Source: Simiduia agarivorans SA1 = DSM 21679
GTDB lineage: Bacteria > Pseudomonadota > Gammaproteobacteria > Pseudomonadales > Cellvibrionaceae
Direction of reading: 5' to 3'
Assembly (NCBI RefSeq): GCF_000305785.2
Contig: NC_018868.3
Coordinates: 3,766,270-3,830,269 of the forward strand
DNA: 64,000 bases
The notes under the pieces were generated by a model. It did no database searches and was not told where the DNA came from. It worked only from the letters and a program-made list of their open reading frames with translations. Positions within the stretch are counted from its first letter, which is position 1; every line of letters begins with the position of its first letter. Shown piece after piece: positions 8,044-16,775 of this stretch. A program made the position numbers and the translations under genes.

Positions 8044-8361
8044 ATGCCTGACCGAGACCTGATCCGGGTGGAAGTGGCCTACGCCTTGCCAGACCAGCAG
8101 AAGATAGTGGCGCTGTTGGTGGAACCCGGGACAACTGCCTGGCAGGCGGTAGAACGCTCGAACATCACCCAGTATTTCAAGGGGCTGGATATCGAAAACG
8201 CCAAAATGGGGATTTTCGGCCAGGCCCTGGGAACCAAGGGGCTCAAGCCCGCCAAAGAGCACGTACTGAGTGCGGGTGACCGGGTAGAAATCTACCGTCC
8301 GCTGATCTCAGACCCCAAAGAGGCCCGCAAAAAGCGGGCGGCGAAAAAGACCGAGGACTGA
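8044..8361 (+). CDS. rnfH: RnfH-family ubiquitin-like protein (RatB)
   Basis: A 105-residue protein of the RnfH/UPF0125 family with a beta-grasp fold: IRVEVAYALPDQQKIVALLVEPG, then TAWQAVERSNI, then SAGDRVEIYRPLISDPKEARKKRA, which is the characteristic ending. The family was named for neighbours of the Rnf electron-transport complex, but its molecular role is poorly defined. In most gammaproteobacteria it follows ratA directly, as here, and the two look translationally linked. The basic tail (KKRAAKK) is common in the family. It converges with bamE, with 13 bases between stops. Confidence 0.92.
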   Translation: MPDRDLIRVEVAYALPDQQKIVALLVEPGTTAWQAVERSNITQYFKGLDIENAKMGIFGQALGTKGLKPAKEHVLSAGDRVEIYRPLISDPKEARKKRAAKKTED

Positions 8362-8374
8362 ACCCCGGCGGCGG

Positions 8375-8779
8375 TCAGATGGGTTGGTCCTGCGGGGAGT
8401 CAGTCTCTTTCTGCACCTGACCTTTGACGTAGTCACCTTCGAACTTGGCCAGATTTTCACCGTCGAAATAAACCGTGAACAGCTTGCGTTTGGTGTCGCC
8501 GTTAGGGTATTTCATGGTCCACATGTAGTCCCAGCGATCCGCATGGAAGGTATCTTCTACCAGGGGTGTACCCAGAATGAAGCGCACCTGACGCCGGGTC
8601 ATCCCCTGTTGCAGCTGATCGACCATCTCGTCGGTCACAATGTTGCCCTGCTGCACGTAGATGCGGTAAACCCCGGGGAATTGAAAGTAGCTGCAGCCAC
8701 CTAAAACGCCCGCTAACAATAATAAAATCAAGGTGTTAGCGCGTAGTCGGGACTGAATGAAACGGATCGGGGACTGCAT
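8375..8779 (-). CDS. bamE: Outer-membrane protein assembly factor BamE (SmpA/OmlA lipoprotein)
   Basis: A 134-residue lipoprotein. A basic N-terminus and hydrophobic segment lead to the lipobox VLGG-Cys at about residue 29, so the mature protein is lipid-anchored to the outer membrane. The BamE fold is evident from FPGVYRIYVQQGNIVTDEMV, QLQQGMTRRQVRFILGTPLV (the conserved GMT..QV..LGTP motif) and DRWDYMWTMKYPNGD. BamE stabilises the BamABCD machine that inserts beta-barrel proteins. It is divergent from fur, a conserved arrangement. The length is usual for pseudomonad-type OmlA. Confidence 0.95.
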   Translation of the reverse strand: MQSPIRFIQSRLRANTLILLLLAGVLGGCSYFQFPGVYRIYVQQGNIVTDEMVDQLQQGMTRRQVRFILGTPLVEDTFHADRWDYMWTMKYPNGDTKRKLFTVYFDGENLAKFEGDYVKGQVQKETDSPQDQPI

Positions 8780-8862
8780 TTAAGGGGTTCCACAAGTTCA
8801 AGCGAACGGGGATAATACCGGACTCACTCGCAAGTCGCCAGATAATCAAAAGAGGATGCCAA

Positions 8863-9270
8863 ATGAGCTCAGAGAATCAGGAACTTCGCAAAGCGGGGCT
8901 CAAAGTGACCCTGCCACGCGTGAAAATTTTGCAGATCCTGGAGAGTGATGGCACCCATCATTACAGCGCGGAAGAAGTGTACAAAACCTTGTTGGAGCAA
9001 GGCGAAGACGTGGGCCTGGCGACGGTTTACCGGGTGTTGACCCAGTTTGAGACGGCCGGTCTGGTGACGCGTCACAACTTCGATGGTGGCCATTCCGTGT
9101 TCGAAATGGATCGCGGTGACCACCACGATCACATGGTCTGCACCGAAACCGGCAAAGTTATAGAGTTTCACAACGATGAAATCGAAGCGCTGCAGGAGAT
9201 GATCGCTGAGAAACACGGCTATGAGCTGGTAGACCACAACCTGGTGCTTTACGTGAAGCCGAAGAAGTGA
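8863..9270 (+). CDS. fur: Ferric uptake regulator Fur
   Basis: A 135-residue iron-responsive repressor. The N-terminal winged helix includes LKVTLPRVKILQILE and the recognition segment GLATVYRVLTQFETAGLV. The metal-binding dimerisation domain has DRGDHHDHMVCTETGKVIEF. Only the first cysteine of the E. coli CxxC zinc pair is present; the second position is Thr, as in Pseudomonas-type Fur. The protein also lacks the extra C-terminal cysteines of E. coli Fur. With Fe(II) it binds Fur boxes to repress iron-uptake genes. It is divergent from bamE and followed by an inverted-repeat element rather than a classic terminator. Confidence 0.97.
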   Translation: MSSENQELRKAGLKVTLPRVKILQILESDGTHHYSAEEVYKTLLEQGEDVGLATVYRVLTQFETAGLVTRHNFDGGHSVFEMDRGDHHDHMVCTETGKVIEFHNDEIEALQEMIAEKHGYELVDHNLVLYVKPKK

Positions 9271-9297
9271 CGTCATTCCCTTGGCGCGCGGGCGTTT

Positions 9298-9391
9298 TGT
9301 GGGAGCGGCTTCCCAGCTGCGAAAGGTGGGGACCTATCCTGATTAATATCGACGTCGCCAGATGTTTCGCGGCTGGGAAGCCGCTCCCACA
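9298..9391. repeat. REP-like inverted pair between fur and recN
   Basis: Two 27-base arms face each other at 9298-9324 and 9365-9391 with one mismatch, separated by 40 bases. The left arm begins TGTGGGAGCGGCTTCCCAGC, and each arm carries its own small palindrome (GGGAGC-GGCTTCCC). The layout is that of a bacterial interspersed mosaic element built from REP sequences. The core resembles Pseudomonas REPs that begin GTGGGAGCGGGCTTG. It lies between converging genes, where it may stabilise or end both transcripts. No REP-associated transposase gene is in the window. Confidence 0.8.
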
Positions 9392-9429
9392 GGGCCGCCG
9401 CGCCGCTTCAGTAAATTAATCCAGGTTTC

Positions 9430-11088
9430 TCAGCAACTCAGCTCCAGCATCTCGCGCGCATGCGCGCGCGTCTGCTCGGTCAACTCCACGCCGCCCATCA
9501 TGCGGGCAATTTCCTCGATTTTTTCTTCGCCGGCCAGGTGCACCAGAGTGGACTGGCTGTTGCCTTTACGTTGCAACTTGCGCACTTGCAGGTGCTGGTG
9601 GGCCTTGCTGGCGACTTGCGCCAGGTGGGTGACGCAAATGACCTGCCCGTCTTTCCCCAGCTGGCGCAGCAGTCGGCCAACGATATCCGCAGTCGCGCCG
9701 CCAATGCCCACATCCACTTCGTCGAATACCAAGGTGGGGATGGTGGATTTGTTGGCCACGCAAACCTGAATGGCCAGGCTGATGCGCGACAATTCACCGC
9801 CCGAGACCACTTTGGCCATCGGCCGCGCCGGTTGCCCGGGGTTAGTCGCAACATTGATGGCGATGGCATCGGTACCGGTCGCCGAAGCGTCGGCGTCGGT
9901 GACGGCGATATCCACCAGCGCGCCGGCCATGCTCAATTGTTGTAATTGACGATTGATGCCACGTGATAACTGGGTGGCGGCCTGCTTACGCTGTTGCGAC
10001 AACTCTGTGGCCAGCTTGCGGTAATTAAGCTCAGCCTCTGCGGTAGCGTGGGCAAGGCCATCCAGGCCGCCTTCTGCTGCCGCCAGCGGCGCCAGTTCTT
10101 CCGCCAACTGCTGATGTAACTCTGTCAGCTGTCCGGGGCTGACGCGGTGTTTACGCGCGATCTGGTAAATGCTGTCGAGGCGGGCCTCCAGCCATTGCAG
10201 GCGTTCCGGGTCGGCTTCAAAACTGTCGATGTGGTGCTCGATGGCGCTGACGGCTTCCTCGATGTGTATCTGAGCGTTGATCAGCAATTGCTCTGCTTCT
10301 TGCAATTGGCTCGATTTATCGGGCAGCTCCCGCAGTAGCCATAAGCCTTTGCGCAGCCCATCCAGCAGGCCCTGCTCGTCATCGCTGCACAGAGCCGCGA
10401 GTTGCTGGCTGCTGGTGAGTACTTGCTCCGCATTGGCCTGCTGCCGGTGCTCGCTTTCCAGTTGCTCCAGCTCGCCCGGCTGCAGGTTGAGTTGATCCAG
10501 CTCCTCTACCTGATAGCGCAGCAGCTGGCTGCGCGCGCTCATCTCGGCCTCGTTGTCGCGTTGGTACTGCAGTTGAGCGGCAAGTGATTGCCACTCTTTC
10601 CAGCTGGCCTTGACCGCCTGATACAGGCTGGTATGGCCGCCAAACTGGTCTACAAGCGCGCGTTGGTGGTCGGGTTTGAGCAGGTTCTGGTGAGCGTGCT
10701 GGCTGTGAATATCCAACAGCAGCTCGCCCAGGGTTTTCAGTTGTGCCAGTGTTGCGCTCTGGCCGTTGATGAAGGCCCGTGACCGCCCTTCAGCAGTGAG
10801 TGTGCGACGGAGTATGCACTCACTATCGGTCTCGAAATCATTGTTTTTCAGCCACTTGTTGGCGCGGGGTAACTGGGTGATATCAAAGGTGGCGCTGACT
10901 TCCGCCCGCTGACAGCCATGCCGTACCTTATCGGCATCGGCTTTTTCGCCCAGCGCCATACCCAGCGCATCCAGCAGCAGTGATTTGCCTGCGCCGGTCT
11001 CGCCGGTAATGGCGGTTAATCCGTCGTGCAGTTCAAGATCCAGCTGCTCTACCAACGTGAAATTGCGGATGCACAGAAGCGTTAACAT
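9430..11088 (-). CDS. recN: DNA repair protein RecN
   Basis: A 552-residue SMC-like ATPase of normal length. The Walker A is GETGAGKS (residues 29-36) in the typical opening MLTLLCIRNFTLVEQLDLEL. Two coiled-coil arms surround a central hinge (residues about 150-370). The C-terminal half carries the ABC signature VSGGELSRISLA and Walker B TLVFDEVDVGIGG. RecN acts in the cytosol on double-strand breaks and tethers DNA ends for RecA-dependent repair. Two overlapping LexA-type boxes lie just upstream, consistent with strong SOS control as in E. coli. It is divergent from grpE. Confidence 0.97.
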   Translation of the reverse strand: MLTLLCIRNFTLVEQLDLELHDGLTAITGETGAGKSLLLDALGMALGEKADADKVRHGCQRAEVSATFDITQLPRANKWLKNNDFETDSECILRRTLTAEGRSRAFINGQSATLAQLKTLGELLLDIHSQHAHQNLLKPDHQRALVDQFGGHTSLYQAVKASWKEWQSLAAQLQYQRDNEAEMSARSQLLRYQVEELDQLNLQPGELEQLESEHRQQANAEQVLTSSQQLAALCSDDEQGLLDGLRKGLWLLRELPDKSSQLQEAEQLLINAQIHIEEAVSAIEHHIDSFEADPERLQWLEARLDSIYQIARKHRVSPGQLTELHQQLAEELAPLAAAEGGLDGLAHATAEAELNYRKLATELSQQRKQAATQLSRGINRQLQQLSMAGALVDIAVTDADASATGTDAIAINVATNPGQPARPMAKVVSGGELSRISLAIQVCVANKSTIPTLVFDEVDVGIGGATADIVGRLLRQLGKDGQVICVTHLAQVASKAHQHLQVRKLQRKGNSQSTLVHLAGEEKIEEIARMMGGVELTEQTRAHAREMLELSC

Positions 11089-11113
11089 AAGCGGTCACCA
11101 GGGCGAAAAATCC

Positions 11114-11144
11114 ATGTATATGTAAACAGTGTTTATTTATACAG
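11114..11144 (-). promoter_or_regulatory. Two overlapping LexA (SOS) boxes upstream of recN
   Basis: Two matches to CTGT-N8-ACAG sit side by side and share one base: ATGT-N8-ACAG at 11114-11129 and GTGT-N8-ACAG at 11129-11144. Each differs from the consensus only in the first base, and both spacers are AT-rich. They lie 26-56 bases upstream of the recN ATG, where LexA would cover the promoter. Multiple SOS boxes are known for E. coli recN. Confidence 0.8.
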
Positions 11145-11176
11145 TAATTTTTGCGCTTTTCAAGCCCGGCATAACA

Positions 11177-11204
11177 CTTGAATGGCGCGTGTGAGCCCCC
11201 ATAT
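11177..11204 (+). promoter_or_regulatory. Sigma-32 (heat-shock) promoter for grpE
   Basis: The -35 element CTTGAA (11177-11182) is separated by 14 bases from the -10 element CCCCATAT (11197-11204). This is a near-perfect match to the RpoH consensus CTTGAAA and CCCCATnT. It lies 79 bases before the grpE start and supports heat-shock control of the grpE-dnaK-dnaJ group. Confidence 0.88.
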
Positions 11205-11283
11205 AGGCTGCAGGTTGTGGTAATCACACCGCAGTAATCATTTATCAGAGTACTTATCAGCCAGTTTGAACAGGGGAACACGC

Positions 11284-11847
11284 GTGTCGACTGAACAACA
11301 AAAGCCGCCCGTTGAAGAAACCGATGTAGCGGTAGAAGCCGAAGCCAGCCCGGATGTGGAGGTTGAGCTGTCAGAACCCCAGGGCCTGGAGGCCGACATT
11401 GCGCGCCTTGAAGCCGAGTTGCAGCAGGCAAAAGACACCGCGCTGCGCGCCGCTGCCGAGGCCCAGAACGCCCGTCGCCGTGCGGAGCAGGACGTAGAGA
11501 AGGCCCACAAGTTCGGCCAGGAGAAACTGGTGCAGGACATGTTAGTGGTGGCCGACAATCTCGAGCGTGCCCTGGCCAACGTGAACGCCGATGACGAGGC
11601 GATGAAGTCGGTGGCCGAAGGGCTTGAGTTGACGTTGAAAAGTCTCATTGACGGTCTCAAGCGCCATCAGGTGGTCCAGATTAACCCCGTGGGCGAACCG
11701 TTTGACCCCAATCTGCACCAGGCCATGACCCAGGTGCCCAACCCGGACATGGAACCCAATACCGTCATGGATGTGTTCCAGAAGGGTTACACCCTGCACG
11801 GTCGCCTGGTGCGTCCGGCCATGGTGGTGGTATCAAAGGCACCATAA
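11284..11847 (+). CDS. grpE: Nucleotide exchange factor GrpE
   Basis: A 187-residue co-chaperone that releases ADP from DnaK. It has an acidic, disordered N-terminus, a long dimerising helix (LEADIARLEAELQQAKDTALRAAAEAQNARRRAEQDVEKAHKF is one continuous block), and a C-terminal beta domain ending TVMDVFQKGYTLHGRLVRPA, the family signature. I chose the GTG start at 11284 because AGGGGA sits at the right distance; a TTG at 11266 would place that site inside the gene. A sigma-32 promoter lies upstream. dnaK follows after 125 bases. Confidence 0.95.
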   Translation: MSTEQQKPPVEETDVAVEAEASPDVEVELSEPQGLEADIARLEAELQQAKDTALRAAAEAQNARRRAEQDVEKAHKFGQEKLVQDMLVVADNLERALANVNADDEAMKSVAEGLELTLKSLIDGLKRHQVVQINPVGEPFDPNLHQAMTQVPNPDMEPNTVMDVFQKGYTLHGRLVRPAMVVVSKAP

Positions 11848-11863
11848 ATTGCTGTTATCACGC

Positions 11864-11891
11864 CTTGAAAATTGGCAAACAGCGCCAATAT
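11864..11891 (+). promoter_or_regulatory. Possible second sigma-32 promoter before dnaK
   Basis: CTTGAAA at 11864-11870 matches the RpoH -35 element exactly. A weaker -10-like CGCCAATAT lies at 11883-11891. The spacing is plausible but the -10 match is poor. It would give dnaK heat-shock transcription independent of grpE. Confidence 0.4.
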
Positions 11892-11972
11892 AGAGAACAA
11901 GGCAAAACAACCGGCCGCGCTGGACTGAACCGGCGCCGCATTTGAAACAAGTTTTTATTCGGAGATTTTTCC

Positions 11973-13904
11973 ATGGGCAAGATTATCGGTATTGACCTGG
12001 GCACCACCAACTCTTGTGTGTCCGTTCTGGAAGGCGACAAGACCCGCGTGATCGAAAACGCGGAAGGTGATCGCACCACGCCCTCAATCGTCGCTTTCAC
12101 CGAAGATGGCGAAGTACTGGTTGGCCAGAGTGCCAAGCGCCAGGCCGTCACCAACCCCACTAACACCCTGTTCGCGGTGAAGCGCCTGATCGGCCGCAAG
12201 TTCACCGATGACGTAGTGCAGAAAGACATCAAAATGGTGCCCTACAAAATTGTTGGCGCCGACAATGGTGATGCCTGGGTAGAAGTGAAGGGTGACCGTA
12301 AGGCGCCGCCGCAGATTTCTGCCGAAGTGCTGAAAAAGATGAAGAAAACCGCCGAAGACTACCTGGGCGAAGCGGTGACCGAGGCGGTAATTACCGTACC
12401 GGCTTACTTCAACGATTCCCAGCGTCAGGCCACCAAAGACGCCGGTAAAATTGCCGGTCTGGAAGTGAAGCGCATCATCAACGAACCCACTGCCGCGGCC
12501 CTGGCCTACGGCATGGACAAGGTGAAAGGCGATCGCACCATTGCGGTTTACGACCTGGGTGGCGGTACCTTCGATATCTCCATCATCGAAATCGCCGACG
12601 TGGATGGCGAGCACCAGTTTGAAGTGCTGGCCACCAACGGTGACACCTTCCTGGGGGGTGAAGATTTCGACCTGCGCCTGATCGACTACCTGGCGGACGA
12701 GTTCAAAAAGTCCAACGGCATTGATCTGCACAACGATCCACTGGCACTGCAGCGTCTGAAAGAGGCTGCAGAAAAGGCCAAGATCGAGCTGTCTTCCAGC
12801 CAGCAGACTGAAGTGAACCTGCCCTACATCACCGCTGATGCCACCGGTCCCAAGCACTTGGTGGTGAAGCTGACCCGCGCCAAGCTGGAGTCACTGGTCG
12901 AAGATCTGGTGAAGCGCTCTATGGAGCCGGTGAAGCAGGCCATTGCCGACGCCGACCTGTCTGTGGGCGAGATCAACGACGTGATTCTGGTGGGCGGTCA
13001 GACCCGTATGCCGCTGGTACAGAAATACGTGACCGAATTCTTCGGCAAAGAGCCGCGCAAGGATGTGAACCCCGATGAGGCGGTGGCCATGGGTGCTGCG
13101 ATTCAGGGTGCGGTACTGTCCGGCGACGTGAAAGACGTACTGCTGTTGGACGTAACCCCGCTGACCCTGGGTATCGAAACCATGGGCGGCGTGGCCACGC
13201 CACTGATCGACAAGAACACCACTATCCCGACCAAAAAGTCGCAGGTGTTCTCTACAGCCGATGACAACCAGACTGCCGTGACCATTCACGTGGTTCAGGG
13301 TGAGCGCAAACAAGCGGCGCAGAACAAATCGCTGGGTCGTTTTGACCTGGCCGACATTCCGCCCGCACCCCGTGGCATGCCGCAAATTGAAGTGACCTTC
13401 GACATCGACGCCAACGGTATTCTGAACGTGAGCGCGAAAGACAAGGCCACGGGCAAGCAGCAGTCCATCGTGATCAAGGCTTCTTCGGGTCTGTCCGATG
13501 ACGAAATCGACAAGATGGTGCGCGATGCCGAAGCCAATGCCGAGGCAGACAAAAAGTTCGAAGAACTGGTCACTGCGCGCAACACCTTGGATGGCCTGAT
13601 TTCTGCCACCAAAAAGACGCTGACCGAGGCCGGCGACAAGGCGACCGAGGAAGAGAAAGCGGCTATCGAAGCGGCACTGACGGAAGCCGAAACGGCGGTC
13701 AAAGGTGACGACAAGGCGGCCATGGAAGCGGCGACCCAGAAGCTGACCGAAGCATCCAGCTCGCTGGCACAGAAGCTTTATGCCGAGCAGGCGCAGGCCC
13801 AACAGGCCGCCGGCGGCGCGGGCGCAGCCGGTGCCGAGCAGGCCAAAGCCGATGACGGTGTGGTAGACGCCGAGTTTGAAGAAGTGAAAGACGAGCAGAA
13901 ATAA
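11973..13904 (+). CDS. dnaK: Chaperone DnaK (Hsp70)
   Basis: A 643-residue Hsp70 of normal length. The ATPase domain shows [53 protein letters not shown] and [11 protein letters not shown]. After the linker [19 protein letters not shown] come the substrate-binding beta domain and a helical lid. The extreme C-terminus, [12 protein letters not shown], is the typical DnaK tail. It folds and refolds proteins in the cytosol with DnaJ and GrpE, which are encoded on both sides. The start at 11973 follows CGGAGA at a proper distance. Long antisense reading frames over this gene are codon-bias shadows. Confidence 0.99.
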   Translation: MGKIIGIDLGTTNSCVSVLEGDKTRVIENAEGDRTTPSIVAFTEDGEVLVGQSAKRQAVTNPTNTLFAVKRLIGRKFTDDVVQKDIKMVPYKIVGADNGDAWVEVKGDRKAPPQISAEVLKKMKKTAEDYLGEAVTEAVITVPAYFNDSQRQATKDAGKIAGLEVKRIINEPTAAALAYGMDKVKGDRTIAVYDLGGGTFDISIIEIADVDGEHQFEVLATNGDTFLGGEDFDLRLIDYLADEFKKSNGIDLHNDPLALQRLKEAAEKAKIELSSSQQTEVNLPYITADATGPKHLVVKLTRAKLESLVEDLVKRSMEPVKQAIADADLSVGEINDVILVGGQTRMPLVQKYVTEFFGKEPRKDVNPDEAVAMGAAIQGAVLSGDVKDVLLLDVTPLTLGIETMGGVATPLIDKNTTIPTKKSQVFSTADDNQTAVTIHVVQGERKQAAQNKSLGRFDLADIPPAPRGMPQIEVTFDIDANGILNVSAKDKATGKQQSIVIKASSGLSDDEIDKMVRDAEANAEADKKFEELVTARNTLDGLISATKKTLTEAGDKATEEEKAAIEAALTEAETAVKGDDKAAMEAATQKLTEASSSLAQKLYAEQAQAQQAAGGAGAAGAEQAKADDGVVDAEFEEVKDEQK

Positions 13905-13922
13905 AGTCTCGTGGCTCGGACA

Positions 13923-13945
13923 CGGGCGAACGCGTTGTTCGCCCG
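13923..13945 (+). other. Intergenic hairpin between dnaK and dnaJ
   Basis: A perfect 9-base stem (CGGGCGAAC / GTTCGCCCG) has a 5-base loop and lies 19 bases after the dnaK stop. No T-run follows, so it is probably not a full terminator. It may protect the dnaK message 3' end or lower dnaJ expression relative to dnaK. Confidence 0.7.
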
Positions 13946-14012
13946 GTGTTAACCTTCTCTCAGGCGCGGCCCGCAAAGCCGCGCCATTGTTTTTAGCGAA
14001 GATACCGAAACT

Positions 14013-15140
14013 ATGTCAAAGCGTGATTATTACGAAGTGCTGGGTGTGGAGCGCGGCGCCGACGAAAAGGAGCTGAAAAAGGCCTATCGTCGCGTGGCTA
14101 TGAAATTTCACCCGGATCGCAACCCCGATAACAAAGAGGCCGAAGACAAGTTCAAAGAGGCTAACGAAGCCTATGAAGTTTTGTCCGATGCTCAGAAGCG
14201 CGCCGCCTACGACCAGTACGGTCACCGCGGTGTTGAGGGTATGGCGGGCGGCGGTGGCGGCGGCCAGGGCTTTGGTAATTTCAGCGATATTTTTGGCGAT
14301 GTGTTCGGCGACATTTTTGGTGGCGGCGGTGGCCGCGGTCGGGGTGGCCCTGCGCGCGGCTCCGATTTGCGTTATACCCTCGATCTGGATCTGGAAAGCG
14401 CCGTCAAAGGCACCACGGTAAAAATCAAAGTACCGACGCTGGTCGCCTGCGAGCCCTGTGATGGCACGGGTGCGAAAAAAGGCACCAAAGCCAGTACCTG
14501 TACCACCTGTGGTGGCATCGGTCAGGTTCGCATGCAGCAAGGGTTTTTCTCGGTACAGCAAACCTGTCCCAACTGTCGCGGGCGTGGCACCATCATTACC
14601 GATCCTTGCACCAGCTGTCACGGCCAGGGTCGCAAAGAGGAAACCCGCACCCTGTCAGTCAAAGTGCCGGCAGGCGTTGATACCGGCGATCGCATTCGTC
14701 TGGCCGGTGAAGGGGAGGCCGGTGAGGCCGGTGGCCCGCCCGGTGATCTGTACGTGCAGGTGCACGTGAAAGAGCACAGTATTTTTGAGCGCGATGGCCG
14801 CAACCTCTATTGCGAAGTGCCTATCAGTTTTGTGGATGCGGCACTTGGCGGTGAGTTGGAAGTGCCCACGTTGGACGGTCGGGTCAAACTGAAAGTGCCG
14901 GCGGAAACCCAGACCGGAAAAATGTTCCGTTTGCGCGGCAAAGGGGTTGTGCCCGTGCGGGGAGGCAGCCCCGGTGACCTGATGTGCAAAGTGGTCGTGG
15001 AAACACCGGTCAATCTCAGCAACAAGCAAAAAGAACTGTTGAAAGAGTTCCAGTCCACCATGACCGGTGACAAGCACTCGCCACGCCAGAGCAGCTGGTT
15101 TGAAGGCATGAAAAACTTTTTTGGCGATATGAAAATATAA
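14013..15140 (+). CDS. dnaJ: Chaperone DnaJ (Hsp40)
   Basis: A 375-residue class A J-protein. The J-domain has the HPD motif at residues 33-35, followed by a Gly/Phe-rich linker ([20 protein letters not shown]). The zinc centre has four CxxC modules ([32 protein letters not shown]), of which the second has GIG in place of GxG-type spacing without loss of cysteines. The C-terminal substrate domains end FFGDMKI. It delivers clients to DnaK and stimulates its ATPase. Transcription probably reaches it from the grpE and dnaK promoters. dapB follows after 43 bases. Confidence 0.98.
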   Translation: MSKRDYYEVLGVERGADEKELKKAYRRVAMKFHPDRNPDNKEAEDKFKEANEAYEVLSDAQKRAAYDQYGHRGVEGMAGGGGGGQGFGNFSDIFGDVFGDIFGGGGGRGRGGPARGSDLRYTLDLDLESAVKGTTVKIKVPTLVACEPCDGTGAKKGTKASTCTTCGGIGQVRMQQGFFSVQQTCPNCRGRGTIITDPCTSCHGQGRKEETRTLSVKVPAGVDTGDRIRLAGEGEAGEAGGPPGDLYVQVHVKEHSIFERDGRNLYCEVPISFVDAALGGELEVPTLDGRVKLKVPAETQTGKMFRLRGKGVVPVRGGSPGDLMCKVVVETPVNLSNKQKELLKEFQSTMTGDKHSPRQSSWFEGMKNFFGDMKI

Positions 15141-15159
15141 GCGACTGATTTATTGCTAG

Positions 15160-15990
<831 letters not shown>

Positions 15991-16014
15991 TCCTGCGCGT
16001 TATCCGTTCTCCTT

Positions 16015-16042
16015 AAAGCCCGCACCTTGCGGGCTTTTTTCT
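16015..16042 (+). terminator. Intrinsic terminator after dapB
   Basis: The stem AAAGCCCGCA / TGCGGGCTTT has a three-base loop and runs into a T-tract. It starts 25 bases after the dapB stop and separates the heat-shock/dapB unit from the YfiR-like gene. Confidence 0.92.
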
Positions 16043-16158
16043 GACTCAAATCCCTCCTTTGGTCGGGCCAATTTGGTGCTTTGGCTGATTGATGACTATG
16101 CTCAAGTGTGCTCGCCACTTTTTGCGTGCCTGTATAAATACCGTCTGAAGGAACCACT

Positions 16159-16731
16159 GTGGCGTTTGGGGAAACCTTTGCGAGATCTGTGCATTTGCTT
16201 CTCAGAGGCACGCTGCTGCTCGGCCTGTGGCTGGTGCTTTCCCAGCAGTCGCTGGCGGATCGTCTCAGCGACACCTACAACGGGCGCAAGGTGCTGGCGG
16301 ATTTTATGGTGGGTTTGGCCAAGCACGTAACCTGGCCGGATGAAGCCTTTGCAGGCAGTCGGTCGGATTTTGTGGTGTGTGTGCTCGGACCCGATCCGTT
16401 TGAGGGCAGTCTGGCTGCCAAATTCGGCGGACGCCGGGTCGGGCCTCGCGAAATCGTGGTCCGCGTGATGGAGCAGGTACCCGACGGGGGATTTACGGGT
16501 TGTCATCAGTTGTTTATTGCCGCGGGTTTAAGGGCCGAAGTTAAAGAAATCCTGCAACGGCTCGATAACCTGAAGGTGCTGTCGGTAAGTGACATGGAGG
16601 GATTCGCCTCCGCAGGTGGCATGGTGGGTGTAGTGGGTTCGGGTAACCGGGTCTCTATGCAGATTAATCGCACTGCATTGCTTGCCAGCGGGTTGACCGT
16701 GTCACCTGCATTATTGAGATTGGGTCGATAG
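16159..16731 (+). CDS. YfiR-family periplasmic protein (DUF4154)
   Basis: A 190-residue protein with a GTG start and an N-terminal export signal (hydrophobic residues 13-30, LLLRGTLLLGLWLVLSQQSLAD). The mature part fits the YfiR/DUF4154 pattern: LAKHVTWPDE, FVVCVLGPDPF, CHQLFIAA, ILQRLDNLKVLSVSDMEGFASAGGMVG and the closing SMQINRTALLASGLTVSPALLRL. Cys74 and Cys115 match the first disulfide pair of Pseudomonas YfiR; the second pair is absent. YfiR normally holds the CHASE8 sensor of the diguanylate cyclase YfiN inactive. Here the next gene, 44 bases downstream, encodes a CHASE8-like chemoreceptor instead, and this is the likely partner. Confidence 0.85.
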   Translation: MAFGETFARSVHLLLRGTLLLGLWLVLSQQSLADRLSDTYNGRKVLADFMVGLAKHVTWPDEAFAGSRSDFVVCVLGPDPFEGSLAAKFGGRRVGPREIVVRVMEQVPDGGFTGCHQLFIAAGLRAEVKEILQRLDNLKVLSVSDMEGFASAGGMVGVVGSGNRVSMQINRTALLASGLTVSPALLRLGR

Positions 16732-16775
16732 TGGCCCGGAAATACTAAGTGCTTGAAAGTTAAGGTATCTATCAC

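Noticed and set aside
7605-8361. ratA-rnfH as a toxin-antitoxin system
   Set aside because: The RatAB toxin label is historical; RatA belongs to the COQ10-type START proteins and the pair is a conserved housekeeping neighbourhood.
11266-11283. TTG at 11266 as grpE start
   Set aside because: The AGGGGA ribosome site would be inside the gene; GTG at 11284 lies at the proper distance.
12084-13976. Long antisense open frames over dnaK (257 and 361 residues)
   Set aside because: They mirror the codon bias of a highly expressed gene, lack ribosome sites and domains, and would lie entirely within dnaK.
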